Source: Micavibrio sp. UBA6147
GTDB lineage: Bacteria > Pseudomonadota > Alphaproteobacteria > Micavibrionales > UBA1664
Direction of reading: 5' to 3'
DNA: 64,000 nucleotides
Assembly: GCA_002423185.1 (NCBI GenBank)
Contig: DIUX01000001.1
Location: 392,050-456,049, forward strand
Numbering within the stretch: position 1 is the stretch's first letter; every line of letters begins with the position of its first letter. Positions 1 through 7,881 of the stretch are shown piece by piece. Made by a program: the position numbers and the translations under genes. The notes below the pieces were generated by a model. The model was given only the letters and a program-made list of their open reading frames with translations, made no database searches and was not told the origin of the DNA.

Positions 1-307
1 AATTTTCCATGATATGTATTTCCTGTGTGATGCGAGAGTGTTTGAAAGAGTGTTTAAAAACGTCCGTTCATATCATAACGGTAAAACCGTAAAAATTCTA
101 TGAGGAAACAATGGGCAAGGGAATGGACAAAGGATAGTTCCGACGCTCACCCATAGGCGCAATTCATAATTTATCCACAGACTTATCCACAGGGTTATCC
201 ACAATTTCTGTGGATAACCAAAATTCCAATAGGCCAAAAGCAAAGCAAAAAAAAAACCGTGCAAGCTGCACGGCGAAAGGTAATGTCATCAGACAGGGAG
301 GTAAACT
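1..307. other. Gene-free region with DnaA-box cluster at its right half
   Basis: No convincing coding sequence is seen here. The first 120 bases are AT-rich and contain a short direct repeat, GAGTGTTT at 36-43 and 48-55. The second half carries the DnaA-box cluster described separately. A weak reading frame crosses the boxes on the minus strand, but its residues come from the repeats themselves. The region could be an origin of replication or a DnaA-regulated control region. The gene to its left lies outside the window. Confidence 0.6.
171..219. promoter_or_regulatory. Cluster of four perfect DnaA boxes (possible oriC element)
   Basis: The nonamer TTATCCACA occurs at 171-179, 183-191 and 195-203, at a regular 12-base period. 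Its reverse complement TGTGGATAA is at 209-217. The last two boxes form a perfect 11-bp inverted repeat (GGTTATCCACA at 193-203, TGTGGATAACC at 209-219) around a 5-base spacer. TTATCCACA is the high-affinity bacterial DnaA-box consensus. Four copies within 47 bp are not expected by chance. Whether this is oriC, a DnaA-titration site or an autoregulated promoter cannot be decided from the window. The only other perfect boxes noticed are the pair near 55.2 kb. Confidence 0.75.
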
Positions 308-658
308 CTAAATCTCGCTTGTGCCTTTGTTCTTTGGTTTTTGCTTGTGGACACGTACGGGCGCCGGTTCCGGTTGCTCCGGATAGGCTTGTAACAAGGC
401 CATCCGAACAAACATTTTCATTTGTGCCGGAAGGTCGTCTTTCATATCTTTCAATTCGCGGGCGGCGATACGCGTGCCTTTAACGGCCTCACGGCGCACT
501 TTGCCGAGGGATTCAACGACATGGCGCTTGCCTTTGCCGATCAATTGCACATAAGGCTCACCGCCATCATGAGCAATTTCAAACCCGACAGCGCGCGAAA
601 TAAGAAACGCGATCTTGTTGGCTTTTTCGGTAAAAAGGGGGCTCAGTTGCATCATCAA
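308..658 (-). CDS. Small basic protein of unknown function
   Basis: A 116-residue protein that I do not recognise. It starts at the first of three consecutive ATG codons (658, 655, 652), preceded by an AAGAG-like ribosome binding site, so the exact start is uncertain by two codons. The N-terminal two thirds looks like a small folded domain. The C-terminal tail is rich in Lys, Pro and Gln (HKQKPKNKG), as in nucleic-acid-binding or ribosome-associated proteins, but that is inference. No signal peptide or membrane segment is seen. It is the first gene beside the DnaA-box cluster and is transcribed toward it. Confidence 0.6.
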   Translation of the reverse strand: MMMQLSPLFTEKANKIAFLISRAVGFEIAHDGGEPYVQLIGKGKRHVVESLGKVRREAVKGTRIAARELKDMKDDLPAQMKMFVRMALLQAYPEQPEPAPVRVHKQKPKNKGTSEI

Positions 659-720
659 TTCTCTTGTTATTCTTTTTATAGAATACAGATAATTGGTTAT
701 AAAAGTCTTAAGAGCGCCCC

Positions 721-759
721 AAAAAACGTCAAGAAAAAGCCCACCAAGAAGGCGGGCTT
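721..759 (-). terminator. Rho-independent terminator of the DHH phosphoesterase gene
   Basis: Read on the minus strand, AAGCCCGCC (759-751) pairs with GGTGGGCTT (745-737) with one G-U pair across a 5-base loop. A T-rich stretch follows, ending in TTTTTT at 726-721. It lies about 45 bp past the stop codon of the gene ending at 803. Confidence 0.75.
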
Positions 760-802
760 GTCTGTCATGAGGTAGCGAAGGCCTTGAGAGGGGCGAATGA
801 GC

Positions 803-1768
803 CTAGCTCAGCTCCTTCACCTTCGCGATGAGCGTCTTGAGCGCTTCTTCGGCTTTGTCGTTCGGGACTTGGCATGTACCCGCCGCTGTGTGTCCGCCGC
901 CGCCATATTCCAGCATCAATTCACCGATATGGGCTTTGTTGCTGCGGTCGAAGATGGATTTGCCAAAGGCAAAAACGGTGTTTTGTTGCGCCTTGCCCCA
1001 TAAAACGTGGCAAGAAATGTTGGTTTGCGGGAACAGCGCGTAAATCATGAACCGGTTGCCGGGCCAGATTGTTTCTTCATTCCGCAAATCAAGAACAGCA
1101 AGCGGGCCATGAATGGTGGTACAGCGCTTAAGCTGGTCTTTGAACTTGTCTTGATGTTCCATAAACAAATCAACCCGTTCCTTAACGTCGGGGAGCAAAA
1201 GAAGGTCGTCAATATTGTCATGGGTCCGGCAATAATCAATCAGCTTCATCATCAATTGATAATTCGAGATGGTGAAATCACGGAACCGCCCAAGGCCGGT
1301 TCGGGCGTCCATAAGAAAACTGAGCAATTCCCATCCTTGCGGGTCAAGCACGTCTTCTTTGGTGAATTGCGCCGCATCGGCCTTGTCAACCGCAACCATC
1401 ATAGCATCGGATACGTTGGGAAAGCGTTCCTTGCCGCCGAAATAATCATACACAACCCGCGCCGCGGATGGGGCGGTAATGTCGATGACATGGTTGTCAG
1501 GCTTGCCTTTAACACGTTTTTCTTCACTGTCATGGTGGTCAAAGGCAATGTGTACGCCTTTGACATAGGGCAGGTTGGTCGTAATATCGCGGCTCGTGAC
1601 CTCGATAATGCCGTCCTGCATATCTTTGGGGTGCGCAAACTCGATCTCGTTAATCAGGTCAAGCTCTTTCAACAGAACTCCACAAACCAGACCGTCCATG
1701 TCGCTGCGGGTTATGAGGCGGTATTTTTCTTTGGGAATATTTTCAAGGATAGAAGAGGGATTGGCCAT
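803..1768 (-). CDS. DHH-family phosphoesterase (exopolyphosphatase/NrnA-like)
   Basis: A predicted soluble metal-dependent phosphoesterase of about 321 residues. The N-terminal DHH domain has the early aspartate motif RSDMDGLVCG and the name-giving metal motif FDHHDSEE. The C-terminal DHHA1-type domain ends with GGGGHTAAGTCQ. The family includes nanoRNases, pAp phosphatases, exopolyphosphatase-like proteins and RecJ. The short length argues against RecJ, but the substrate cannot be read from sequence. I chose the ATG at 1768 because the frame upstream opens only with a TTG (1801) and adds residues not expected of the family. A terminator follows the gene. Confidence 0.85.
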   Translation of the reverse strand: MANPSSILENIPKEKYRLITRSDMDGLVCGVLLKELDLINEIEFAHPKDMQDGIIEVTSRDITTNLPYVKGVHIAFDHHDSEEKRVKGKPDNHVIDITAPSAARVVYDYFGGKERFPNVSDAMMVAVDKADAAQFTKEDVLDPQGWELLSFLMDARTGLGRFRDFTISNYQLMMKLIDYCRTHDNIDDLLLLPDVKERVDLFMEHQDKFKDQLKRCTTIHGPLAVLDLRNEETIWPGNRFMIYALFPQTNISCHVLWGKAQQNTVFAFGKSIFDRSNKAHIGELMLEYGGGGHTAAGTCQVPNDKAEEALKTLIAKVKELS

Positions 1769-1890
1769 TCTGAAACACTCTGATCTTTTATATAGTTGCA
1801 ATATACTCGTTTCTTAGGATGTTCATTATAGCATAAACCATAGTTTAAAAAAGATTAATCAAGGCGAGATAAAGAAGGTTTTCGACGACT

Positions 1891-2970
1891 TTATTTCGAC
1901 CGTGTTGTTTCTTTTTCTTCGGTGGTTATATGCTCATCCACGATATACAGGGGTCTGTTTTTAACCTCGTTAAAAATGCGTCCGACATATTCGCCAAGGA
2001 TTCCGATGGTCAGGAGCTGTATCCCGCTCAAAAACGTCACCATAATCATAAGCGAGGGATAACCCGGAACGTCACTGCCGGACAGGAGTGTCCGCATCAA
2101 AATATAAATCCCGAACAAGAATGAAAACAGCGAGATCATAATCCCCGCAAGCGTCGCAATCTTAAGCGGCGCAAGGCTAAAGCCCGTGATTCCTTCGAGC
2201 GACAGGTTCCAAAGGCTGATATAATTCCATTTCGTGCGTCCGGCATAGCGGGGCTGGCGGTGGTAGCGTACGGCTTTTTGTCTGTACCCGACCCAAGCAA
2301 ACAACCCCTTCATAAAGCGGTGATGTTCCCGCAATTTGAGCAGCGCATCAACAGAACGGCGGTTCATAAGGCGGAAATCGCCGGTGTTACGCGGAATCTC
2401 AACGCGGCTGATCAAATTGATGAAGTGATAAAATGCATGGGCGGTGCATTTCTTGAGCCAAGTTTCCCCAAGCCGCGTGACACGCTGGGCATAGACAATG
2501 TCATAGCCTTCCTTCGCCCAAGGCTCGATCAATTGGGGGATAACCTCCGGCGGGTCTTGCAAATCGGCATCGGTAATCACGACCGCGTCACCGCGCGCGT
2601 GGTCAAGCCCCGCCGTCACGGCGATTTCCTTGCCGAAATTGCGGCTGAACGACACAATCTGTATCCGTGAATCCCCTTGGCGCAGTCTTTTCAGGCTGTC
2701 CAGCGTTGCATCGCGGCTGCCGTCGTTGATATAGACAAATTCAAAGTCGTACGCGGTCATCGGGTCAACGGTTTTGCGCAATTCCTCATGGCATTTATCG
2801 ATCGTTTCAACCTCGTTAAAGCAAGGGACGACGATGGAGATAAGCTGCTTTTGGGGCGCACGCTTTACAGGCGCGGGCTTTACAGGGCTAGAAGCGGTTT
2901 TCTTAGCCGTTGCTTTCGATGTTTTTTTTATGGCGGTTTTTGCGGAAGATTGTTTTTGCTTTGCGGGCAT
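1891..2970 (-). CDS. GtrB-like polyprenyl-phosphate glycosyltransferase (GT2)
   Basis: A family 2 glycosyltransferase of about 359 residues with two C-terminal membrane segments, the architecture of GtrB/DPM1-like enzymes that load a sugar onto undecaprenyl phosphate. Visible motifs are SIVVPCFNE at the start of the GT-A fold, the nucleotide/metal motif TDADLQDPPE, and the acceptor region around RNTGDFRLM. The hydrophobic segments lie near IATLAGIMISLFSFLFGIYI and MVTFLSGIQLLTIGILG. The ATG at 2970 gives a Lys/Ala-rich N-terminal extension of about 40 residues before the catalytic domain. An ATG at 3024 would add an odd hydrophobic stretch and nearly meet the divergent gtrA-type gene. Its neighbours supply the other parts of a gtrABC system. 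Confidence 0.85.
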   Translation of the reverse strand: MPAKQKQSSAKTAIKKTSKATAKKTASSPVKPAPVKRAPQKQLISIVVPCFNEVETIDKCHEELRKTVDPMTAYDFEFVYINDGSRDATLDSLKRLRQGDSRIQIVSFSRNFGKEIAVTAGLDHARGDAVVITDADLQDPPEVIPQLIEPWAKEGYDIVYAQRVTRLGETWLKKCTAHAFYHFINLISRVEIPRNTGDFRLMNRRSVDALLKLREHHRFMKGLFAWVGYRQKAVRYHRQPRYAGRTKWNYISLWNLSLEGITGFSLAPLKIATLAGIMISLFSFLFGIYILMRTLLSGSDVPGYPSLMIMVTFLSGIQLLTIGILGEYVGRIFNEVKNRPLYIVDEHITTEEKETTRSK

Positions 2971-3026
2971 GACAGGGCGGCCAATCTCTAGTAAAAGGAT
3001 TAAAAGGCAAACAAAGAGTATCATAA

Positions 3027-3509
3027 ATGATCGACTATGTCAGAGCTCATTTCACCCGTATGGTGAAATTCGGTGTTACGGGGGTGGTGAACACGGGGGT
3101 TGATTTCGCCGTGTTCTGGCTGGTGTTTGATGGGCTCGGTTTGCCGGTTCTTTGGGCGCATATTTGCGGGTTTTGTGTCGCAGTGGTCAACAGCTATCTC
3201 CTCAACCGCTACTGGGCTTTCGGCGACCGCACCCCCAAACACCGCAACACATTTATCCTGTTCCTCGCCGTCACGGCTTTGGGGCTGGGGGTGAGTTCAC
3301 TGGTCTTGATGGGCTTGGTTCATTATGGGGCTTCGCCATATGTCGCTAAAATTGTGGCTACGGCGGCTTCAATGATGTGGAATTTTTGCTTCTATCAAGG
3401 CATTGTGTTCCAGCAATCAATGAATACCGCTATGCCCGAAGACGCCCCAGAACATGACCCGAAGAGCGACCTGGAAAACGGGCAAGACGGCACACAGACA
3501 CCGCAATAA
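3027..3509 (+). CDS. GtrA family membrane protein (lipid-linked sugar flippase)
   Basis: A 160-residue membrane protein with four predicted transmembrane helices and the GtrA motif NRYWAF after helix 2. GtrA proteins are thought to flip undecaprenyl-phosphate-linked sugars to the periplasmic face, working with a GtrB-type transferase, which lies divergently just upstream. The start at 3027 follows an AAAGAG ribosome binding site. The last 35 residues are a polar, acidic tail beyond the usual domain end. The stop codon is only a few bases from the convergent 3515-5323 gene. Confidence 0.88.
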   Translation: MIDYVRAHFTRMVKFGVTGVVNTGVDFAVFWLVFDGLGLPVLWAHICGFCVAVVNSYLLNRYWAFGDRTPKHRNTFILFLAVTALGLGVSSLVLMGLVHYGASPYVAKIVATAASMMWNFCFYQGIVFQQSMNTAMPEDAPEHDPKSDLENGQDGTQTPQ

Positions 3510-3514
3510 TCGCC

Positions 3515-5323
3515 TCAATCTTGCCGGACATACACATCCAAAATCACATCGGTTTTGCCGTAACGAATTTTGTGCATGAAGATATAACTGCTTCTGGGGT
3601 ATATCGCCTGTTCCGCCAGCTTATAATGCGACCATTCCTCGCGAAAGGCTTCGTTACGCTCAAAGAGGGCGAGCGGGTTCGCTTCTTTTTGGGTGCCGGC
3701 CTTGGGGTCGTCGTATAATATGTCCCGTTGGAGCAAAATAACCTTGGGTTTATGGCGGCGTAAATCATCGGTGAATAAATGGGCATATTTGGCGTGGTAA
3801 TATTCAAAATCAGGGTGGCTTTCCTGTTCCATCTCCAATAATTTTATAACGAACCAAAACGTTGCAAAACGCGACCCATAGGCGCGGTTAACATAGATAT
3901 TGGTCGGGAAAATAGCCCCCATATTCTCAAAGAATATAAAATAGCTATCCCCTTCCTGACTGTACTTCTGGATCAATTCGGTCATCGGGGCATGGGCATA
4001 ATATTCTGGCCTGTCGCTCCTCGAATACGCCACATCTCCTAAAAAAACCATCAGGGTGATTAAGGGAACCATCGCCCATAATGTTGGATAGCGGAGGTTT
4101 TTCTTGACCAAAAATATACGCAGCATGGCAAAAAACGCCAAGAATAACGCCCCGACTGAAAAATAAGCTCCGACAAGAAAATGATACGCCAAGCCCTTCA
4201 TTTGTAAAAGGGCGGGCAAAACACCGATAAATGCGCCGATGCCGAGCCAGAAAAAACTCTTGATATATGCCCGCGGCAAACCGCAATCCTTCGCCACCAC
4301 ATAACACGCCCAAGGCGCCGCGGCGATGGACAAGCCGATCAGGAAGATAATCTCCGGCCCTTGCAAAACGCTCGTCACATAAAACCGCAAAATATCGGGC
4401 AATAAGAATGTAAAAAACTCGGGATAAAAAGCCAGTGATCCGAGCAAATAAGACGCCGTCAATAAGGATATGATCAGGAAATCGAGGTCGAAAATGATCG
4501 TGATTCTTTTTTGCGTCCACAGGCGATGCGCGAAGGCCGCGATAATAAACACGCCCCAGTGCGGCTTAAGTAAGGTCACCAATGTTCCCGCTGCGACCGC
4601 CCCCGCGCACAGAAACGGCGAAGGAAATGAAGTGCAAAATGAGGAAGATGAAGAGGATGAAGACGTGTGGGTCGAAGCAGGCAATGCAGCCCCGCTACAA
4701 GCCGCGGGGTAAAGACTGCGTAAATAGATAGCAAGGCACACCGGAATGGTTCCAAGGCCGGCCAACACATCACGCTGCCCCAAATGGTCATGGGTCAGGA
4801 TGAGGCTGAAATACAGCAACATCGCCGTCCATGCACGCAGGATAACCGTATAATCTTCATGATCCTGCGCTGGCAATGTGGCAATAATACGCCTCAAAAT
4901 GCCATGAATAAACCAGCACAGCACCACTGTCATCGGGATGATATAGGCCAAAAACGCGTGATGGAGCGAGAGCCCGCCATACGTCTTTATAAGGATAACC
5001 GGAATGTAAAAAACGGTGTTGTACGGCGGGTTGGTTTCATAAAAGTCGTCTAAGAAATTCCCGCCTTGGAAAAGAATACTCGCCCCATGCAAAAGCCACG
5101 CAACATCCGATTGTATTGCGCGTGACCAATGGAACACGACCGAAACCATCACGATGCACACGCAAACAACCGCAAAAATAACAGCGGATGGGTCGCTCAA
5201 GAGCCGCTTCGGGATGTTTGGTGGGTGAGGGGACTCGCAGGGCGATGCGGAATCGGGGGCGGAATTGCTCGAGGAATTGCGCGGGGAATTGGGGGGAGAA
5301 TCGGACATAGACTTGAAATCCAT
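3515..5323 (-). CDS. Multi-pass membrane protein, probable GT-C glycosyltransferase (GtrC-like)
   Basis: About 602 residues with roughly ten to twelve hydrophobic segments and a soluble C-terminal part. The first periplasmic loop contains an acidic cluster (DVAWLLHG, then LDDFYETNPP), as in GT-C enzymes that use lipid-linked sugars. Next to GtrA and GtrB genes, the best reading is the specific transferase of a gtrABC-like set that decorates a surface glycan. This is inferred from topology and context rather than a full motif match. Low-complexity stretches stand out: a Ser/Pro/Asn-rich N-terminus and a run of eight serines near residue 225. The start is ATG 5323 or 5308; neither has a strong ribosome binding site. 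Confidence 0.65.
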   Translation of the reverse strand: MDFKSMSDSPPNSPRNSSSNSAPDSASPCESPHPPNIPKRLLSDPSAVIFAVVCVCIVMVSVVFHWSRAIQSDVAWLLHGASILFQGGNFLDDFYETNPPYNTVFYIPVILIKTYGGLSLHHAFLAYIIPMTVVLCWFIHGILRRIIATLPAQDHEDYTVILRAWTAMLLYFSLILTHDHLGQRDVLAGLGTIPVCLAIYLRSLYPAACSGAALPASTHTSSSSSSSSFCTSFPSPFLCAGAVAAGTLVTLLKPHWGVFIIAAFAHRLWTQKRITIIFDLDFLIISLLTASYLLGSLAFYPEFFTFLLPDILRFYVTSVLQGPEIIFLIGLSIAAAPWACYVVAKDCGLPRAYIKSFFWLGIGAFIGVLPALLQMKGLAYHFLVGAYFSVGALFLAFFAMLRIFLVKKNLRYPTLWAMVPLITLMVFLGDVAYSRSDRPEYYAHAPMTELIQKYSQEGDSYFIFFENMGAIFPTNIYVNRAYGSRFATFWFVIKLLEMEQESHPDFEYYHAKYAHLFTDDLRRHKPKVILLQRDILYDDPKAGTQKEANPLALFERNEAFREEWSHYKLAEQAIYPRSSYIFMHKIRYGKTDVILDVYVRQD

Positions 5324-5339
5324 TTGTCTTTTACGAATC

Positions 5340-5366
5340 AAGCCCTCTAACGAAGAGAGAGGGCTT
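5340..5366 (-). terminator. Hairpin downstream of clpX
   Basis: AAGCCCTCT (5340-5348) and AGAGGGCTT (5358-5366) form a perfect 9-bp stem. It lies between the end of clpX and the start of the next minus-strand gene, so it probably ends clpX transcripts. The T tract is poor on both strands, so termination may be partial. Confidence 0.5.
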
Positions 5367-5444
5367 GGTTAAATCTTAATATACAGCACATGCGTGCCAA
5401 AATTCTGACATCAAAAACGTCCGGAGATTTATCCGGAGAAGCCC

Positions 5445-6746
5445 TTAGGAGGCTTCCTGTACGTCTTCTTTTTTGTCTTCTTTTTTGGACTTGTCGGCTT
5501 TTTTCTTCTCGCCTTTGACGTATTCAATGCCTTTGGCAGGGTCTTCAACGGCGAGTTCGGTCACTTTAACTTCGGTGACATCGTGCATCTCAGGAAGCTC
5601 AAACATCGTATCAAGCAACAATCCCTCCATAATCGAGCGAAGGCCACGAGCGCCCGTCTTGCGCTCAATCGCCTTTTTCGCAATCGCGATCAAGGCATCA
5701 TCGGTGAAGGTGAGTTTCTTGCCTTCAAGCTCAAATAATTTGCTGTATTGCTTGACCAGAGCGTTTTTCGGCTCCGTCAAAATGGTGATCAAGGCGGGTT
5801 CGTCCAGATCTTCCAATGTTGCAATAACCGGCAAACGGCCGATAAATTCGGGGATCAAACCGTATCTGAGCAAGTCGTCCGGCTCAAGAACTTGGAGCAA
5901 TTCGCCCGTTTTGCGGACTTCCTTGTTCTTGACATCGGCGCCGAACCCAATCGAGGTTCCGCGACCGCGGTCGGCGATAATCTTGTCAATGCCGGCAAAC
6001 GCGCCGCCACAGATGAACAAAATATTGCCCGTGTCAACTTGCAGGAATTCTTGCTGCGGGTGCTTGCGTCCGCCTTGCGGAGGAACACTGGCAATCGTGC
6101 CTTCCATAAGTTTGAGCAACGCTTGCTGAACGCCTTCACCGCTGACATCACGGGTGATGGACGGGTTGTCTGATTTACGGCTGATTTTGTCAATCTCATC
6201 GATGTAAACAATGCCGCGCTGCGCTTTTTCGACGTTGTAATCCGAAGATTGCAGCAATTTCAAAACAATGTTCTCAACGTCTTCACCGACATAACCGGCC
6301 TCGGTCAAGGTCGTGGCATCGGCCATGGTGAACGGAACATCAAGAATACGCGCCAATGTCTGCGCCAAAAGAGTCTTACCGCAACCGGTCGGGCCGACCA
6401 AAAGAATGTTGGACTTCGCCAATTCAACTTCGGCACCGGAACCGCCGTGTTCAAGTCTCTTATAGTGGTTATGCACGGCAACCGCCAAAACGCGTTTGGC
6501 TTTGGTTTGCCCGATCACATAATCGTCAAGAACCTTTTTAATGTCTTGCGGGGAAGGGACACCTTCGCCTGAGGCCACAAGCTGTGTCTTGTCTTCTTCA
6601 CGGATAATATCCATGCATAGCTCGACGCACTCATTACAAATAAACACGTTGGGGCCGGCAATGAGTTTCTTGACCTCATGCTGGCTCTTACCGCAGAACG
6701 AGCAGTAAAGGGTGTTTTTGCTATCACTTTCGCCGGATTTAGTCAT
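5445..6746 (-). CDS. clpX: ATP-dependent Clp protease ATP-binding subunit ClpX
   Basis: A 433-residue AAA+ unfoldase that feeds substrates to ClpP. Visible in order are the N-terminal four-cysteine zinc-binding domain (CSFCGKS and CNECVELC), Walker A GPTGCGKT, the GYVG pore loop, Walker B IVYIDEIDKI, and the RGTSIGFGA loop that corresponds to the RKH-type loop. Length is normal apart from a Lys/Glu-rich C-terminal tail. The start at ATG 6746 has an AAAGGGA ribosome binding site. In most alphaproteobacteria clpP lies immediately upstream and lon downstream; neither is here. The upstream neighbour is a divergent sufE. Confidence 0.97.
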   Translation of the reverse strand: MTKSGESDSKNTLYCSFCGKSQHEVKKLIAGPNVFICNECVELCMDIIREEDKTQLVASGEGVPSPQDIKKVLDDYVIGQTKAKRVLAVAVHNHYKRLEHGGSGAEVELAKSNILLVGPTGCGKTLLAQTLARILDVPFTMADATTLTEAGYVGEDVENIVLKLLQSSDYNVEKAQRGIVYIDEIDKISRKSDNPSITRDVSGEGVQQALLKLMEGTIASVPPQGGRKHPQQEFLQVDTGNILFICGGAFAGIDKIIADRGRGTSIGFGADVKNKEVRKTGELLQVLEPDDLLRYGLIPEFIGRLPVIATLEDLDEPALITILTEPKNALVKQYSKLFELEGKKLTFTDDALIAIAKKAIERKTGARGLRSIMEGLLLDTMFELPEMHDVTEVKVTELAVEDPAKGIEYVKGEKKKADKSKKEDKKEDVQEAS

Positions 6747-6955
6747 GGATCAGGAATCCCTTTCGATTAGTACCTTTGAATCATTGTGCCAGCTTGGGTT
6801 ATCCCATGCAAGAGGCTAGTCTTCACTTTATGAAAGAATGTGTAAAGAAGACCTTAAGAAAGAACAAACCAGATTCGTGCGGTCTCTGCCAGTGCTTATT
6901 GTACTGATCGTGTTTTGCTTTTCAACCATGTGTCAAAAATGATACACAGCATTCT

Positions 6956-7396
6956 ATGGAACATTCATTACAAGACATCATTGATAATTTCGGGTTCTTC
7001 GACGACTGGGAGGAACGCTACGCCTATCTCATCGACCTTGGCAAAGGCTTCGCCCCATTATCGCATGAAGACAAAATCGACGAGTATTTGGTACGCGGAT
7101 GCACCAGCCGCGTATGGCTGATCATTGATTGGGTCGCCGATGATGCGGGCGTGATGCATATGTATTTACGCGCCGACAGTGACGCCCACATCGTCCGCGG
7201 CTTAGTGTCGCTGGTGCTGGTGGCCTATAATGGCCTTACCGCGGCGCAGGCTCTGAGCGTTGATATGAACGCCGCTTTCCATGAAATGGGGCTTGAGGCG
7301 CATCTGAGCCCCAGCCGCCGCAACGGGTTTTTCTCTATGGTGGAGCGTATAAGAACCGCCGCGGCTCAACAATCTTCGCTGGACTCTTCACGGTAA
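6956..7396 (+). CDS. sufE: Cysteine desulfurase activator SufE
   Basis: A 146-residue SufE protein, which accepts sulfane sulfur from the desulfurase SufS for Fe-S cluster assembly. The acceptor cysteine is Cys49 in LVRGCTSRVWL, the expected place. Length and the ending region with NGFFSMVERIR fit the family. It is divergent from clpX, with a gap of about 200 bp holding both promoters. The rest of the suf operon is not in the window, so this is a free-standing copy. Confidence 0.93.
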   Translation: MEHSLQDIIDNFGFFDDWEERYAYLIDLGKGFAPLSHEDKIDEYLVRGCTSRVWLIIDWVADDAGVMHMYLRADSDAHIVRGLVSLVLVAYNGLTAAQALSVDMNAAFHEMGLEAHLSPSRRNGFFSMVERIRTAAAQQSSLDSSR

Positions 7397-7410
7397 TCCG
7401 CGCGACGCCC

Positions 7411-7857
7411 TTAGAACAAGGGTGTGAACGTCGTATAGGGGCGTTTGGCGGTCTTGTGCGGTTGAGGTTGTGGTTGTGGTTGAGGCTGACCGGCAATCGG
7501 CGCGACCACAATCGGGTCGGGGGCGCTTGCCTTGTTTTGCATCGTGTTGTCCTGTGCGTCCATTGCCTTTTCTGCGGCAATATAATCACGGTAATCAACA
7601 TGCTCGCCCTGCATCGCGCGGCGATACATGTCTTTGATCGTTGTCACAATGTCGCGCAATCCGTGATTGCCGTTAAAGTTTCGTTCTTCGCCTCCGACGA
7701 GGTTGAGATAGGCAAAGGAATCATCGGCCTGATTATATTTGATGGAGATGATTTTATTCGCGGCAATATCAATCGTCCCCTTGCGCCACGGCAGGGTCAT
7801 AATCCCGTGTCCGGCGGCGGCGTTTTGATGAAATCTTGGCTTTAATAATGGCTTCAT
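7411..7857 (-). CDS. Hypothetical protein with Gln-Pro repeats
   Basis: A 148-residue protein that I do not recognise. The first 70 residues could be a small domain (LPWRKGTIDIAANKIISIKY). The C-terminal third contains a run of five Gln-Pro dipeptides, typical of a flexible linker. No signal peptide or membrane helix is seen. It starts 24 bp after the ALDH gene on the same strand and is likely the last gene of the deoC operon. It converges on sufE. Confidence 0.6.
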   Translation of the reverse strand: MKPLLKPRFHQNAAAGHGIMTLPWRKGTIDIAANKIISIKYNQADDSFAYLNLVGGEERNFNGNHGLRDIVTTIKDMYRRAMQGEHVDYRDYIAAEKAMDAQDNTMQNKASAPDPIVVAPIAGQPQPQPQPQPHKTAKRPYTTFTPLF

Positions 7858-7881
7858 CCGATGCTCGCTTCTCGCTCTTGA

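Noticed and set aside
73..264. Minus-strand 63-residue frame across the DnaA boxes
   Set aside because: Its Trp/Ile/Leu-rich repeats are translated DnaA boxes; no ribosome binding site or homologous pattern.
7450..7500. Gln-Pro repeat as a specific functional domain
   Set aside because: Only five dipeptides; a low-complexity linker from a GGTTGT-type simple repeat.
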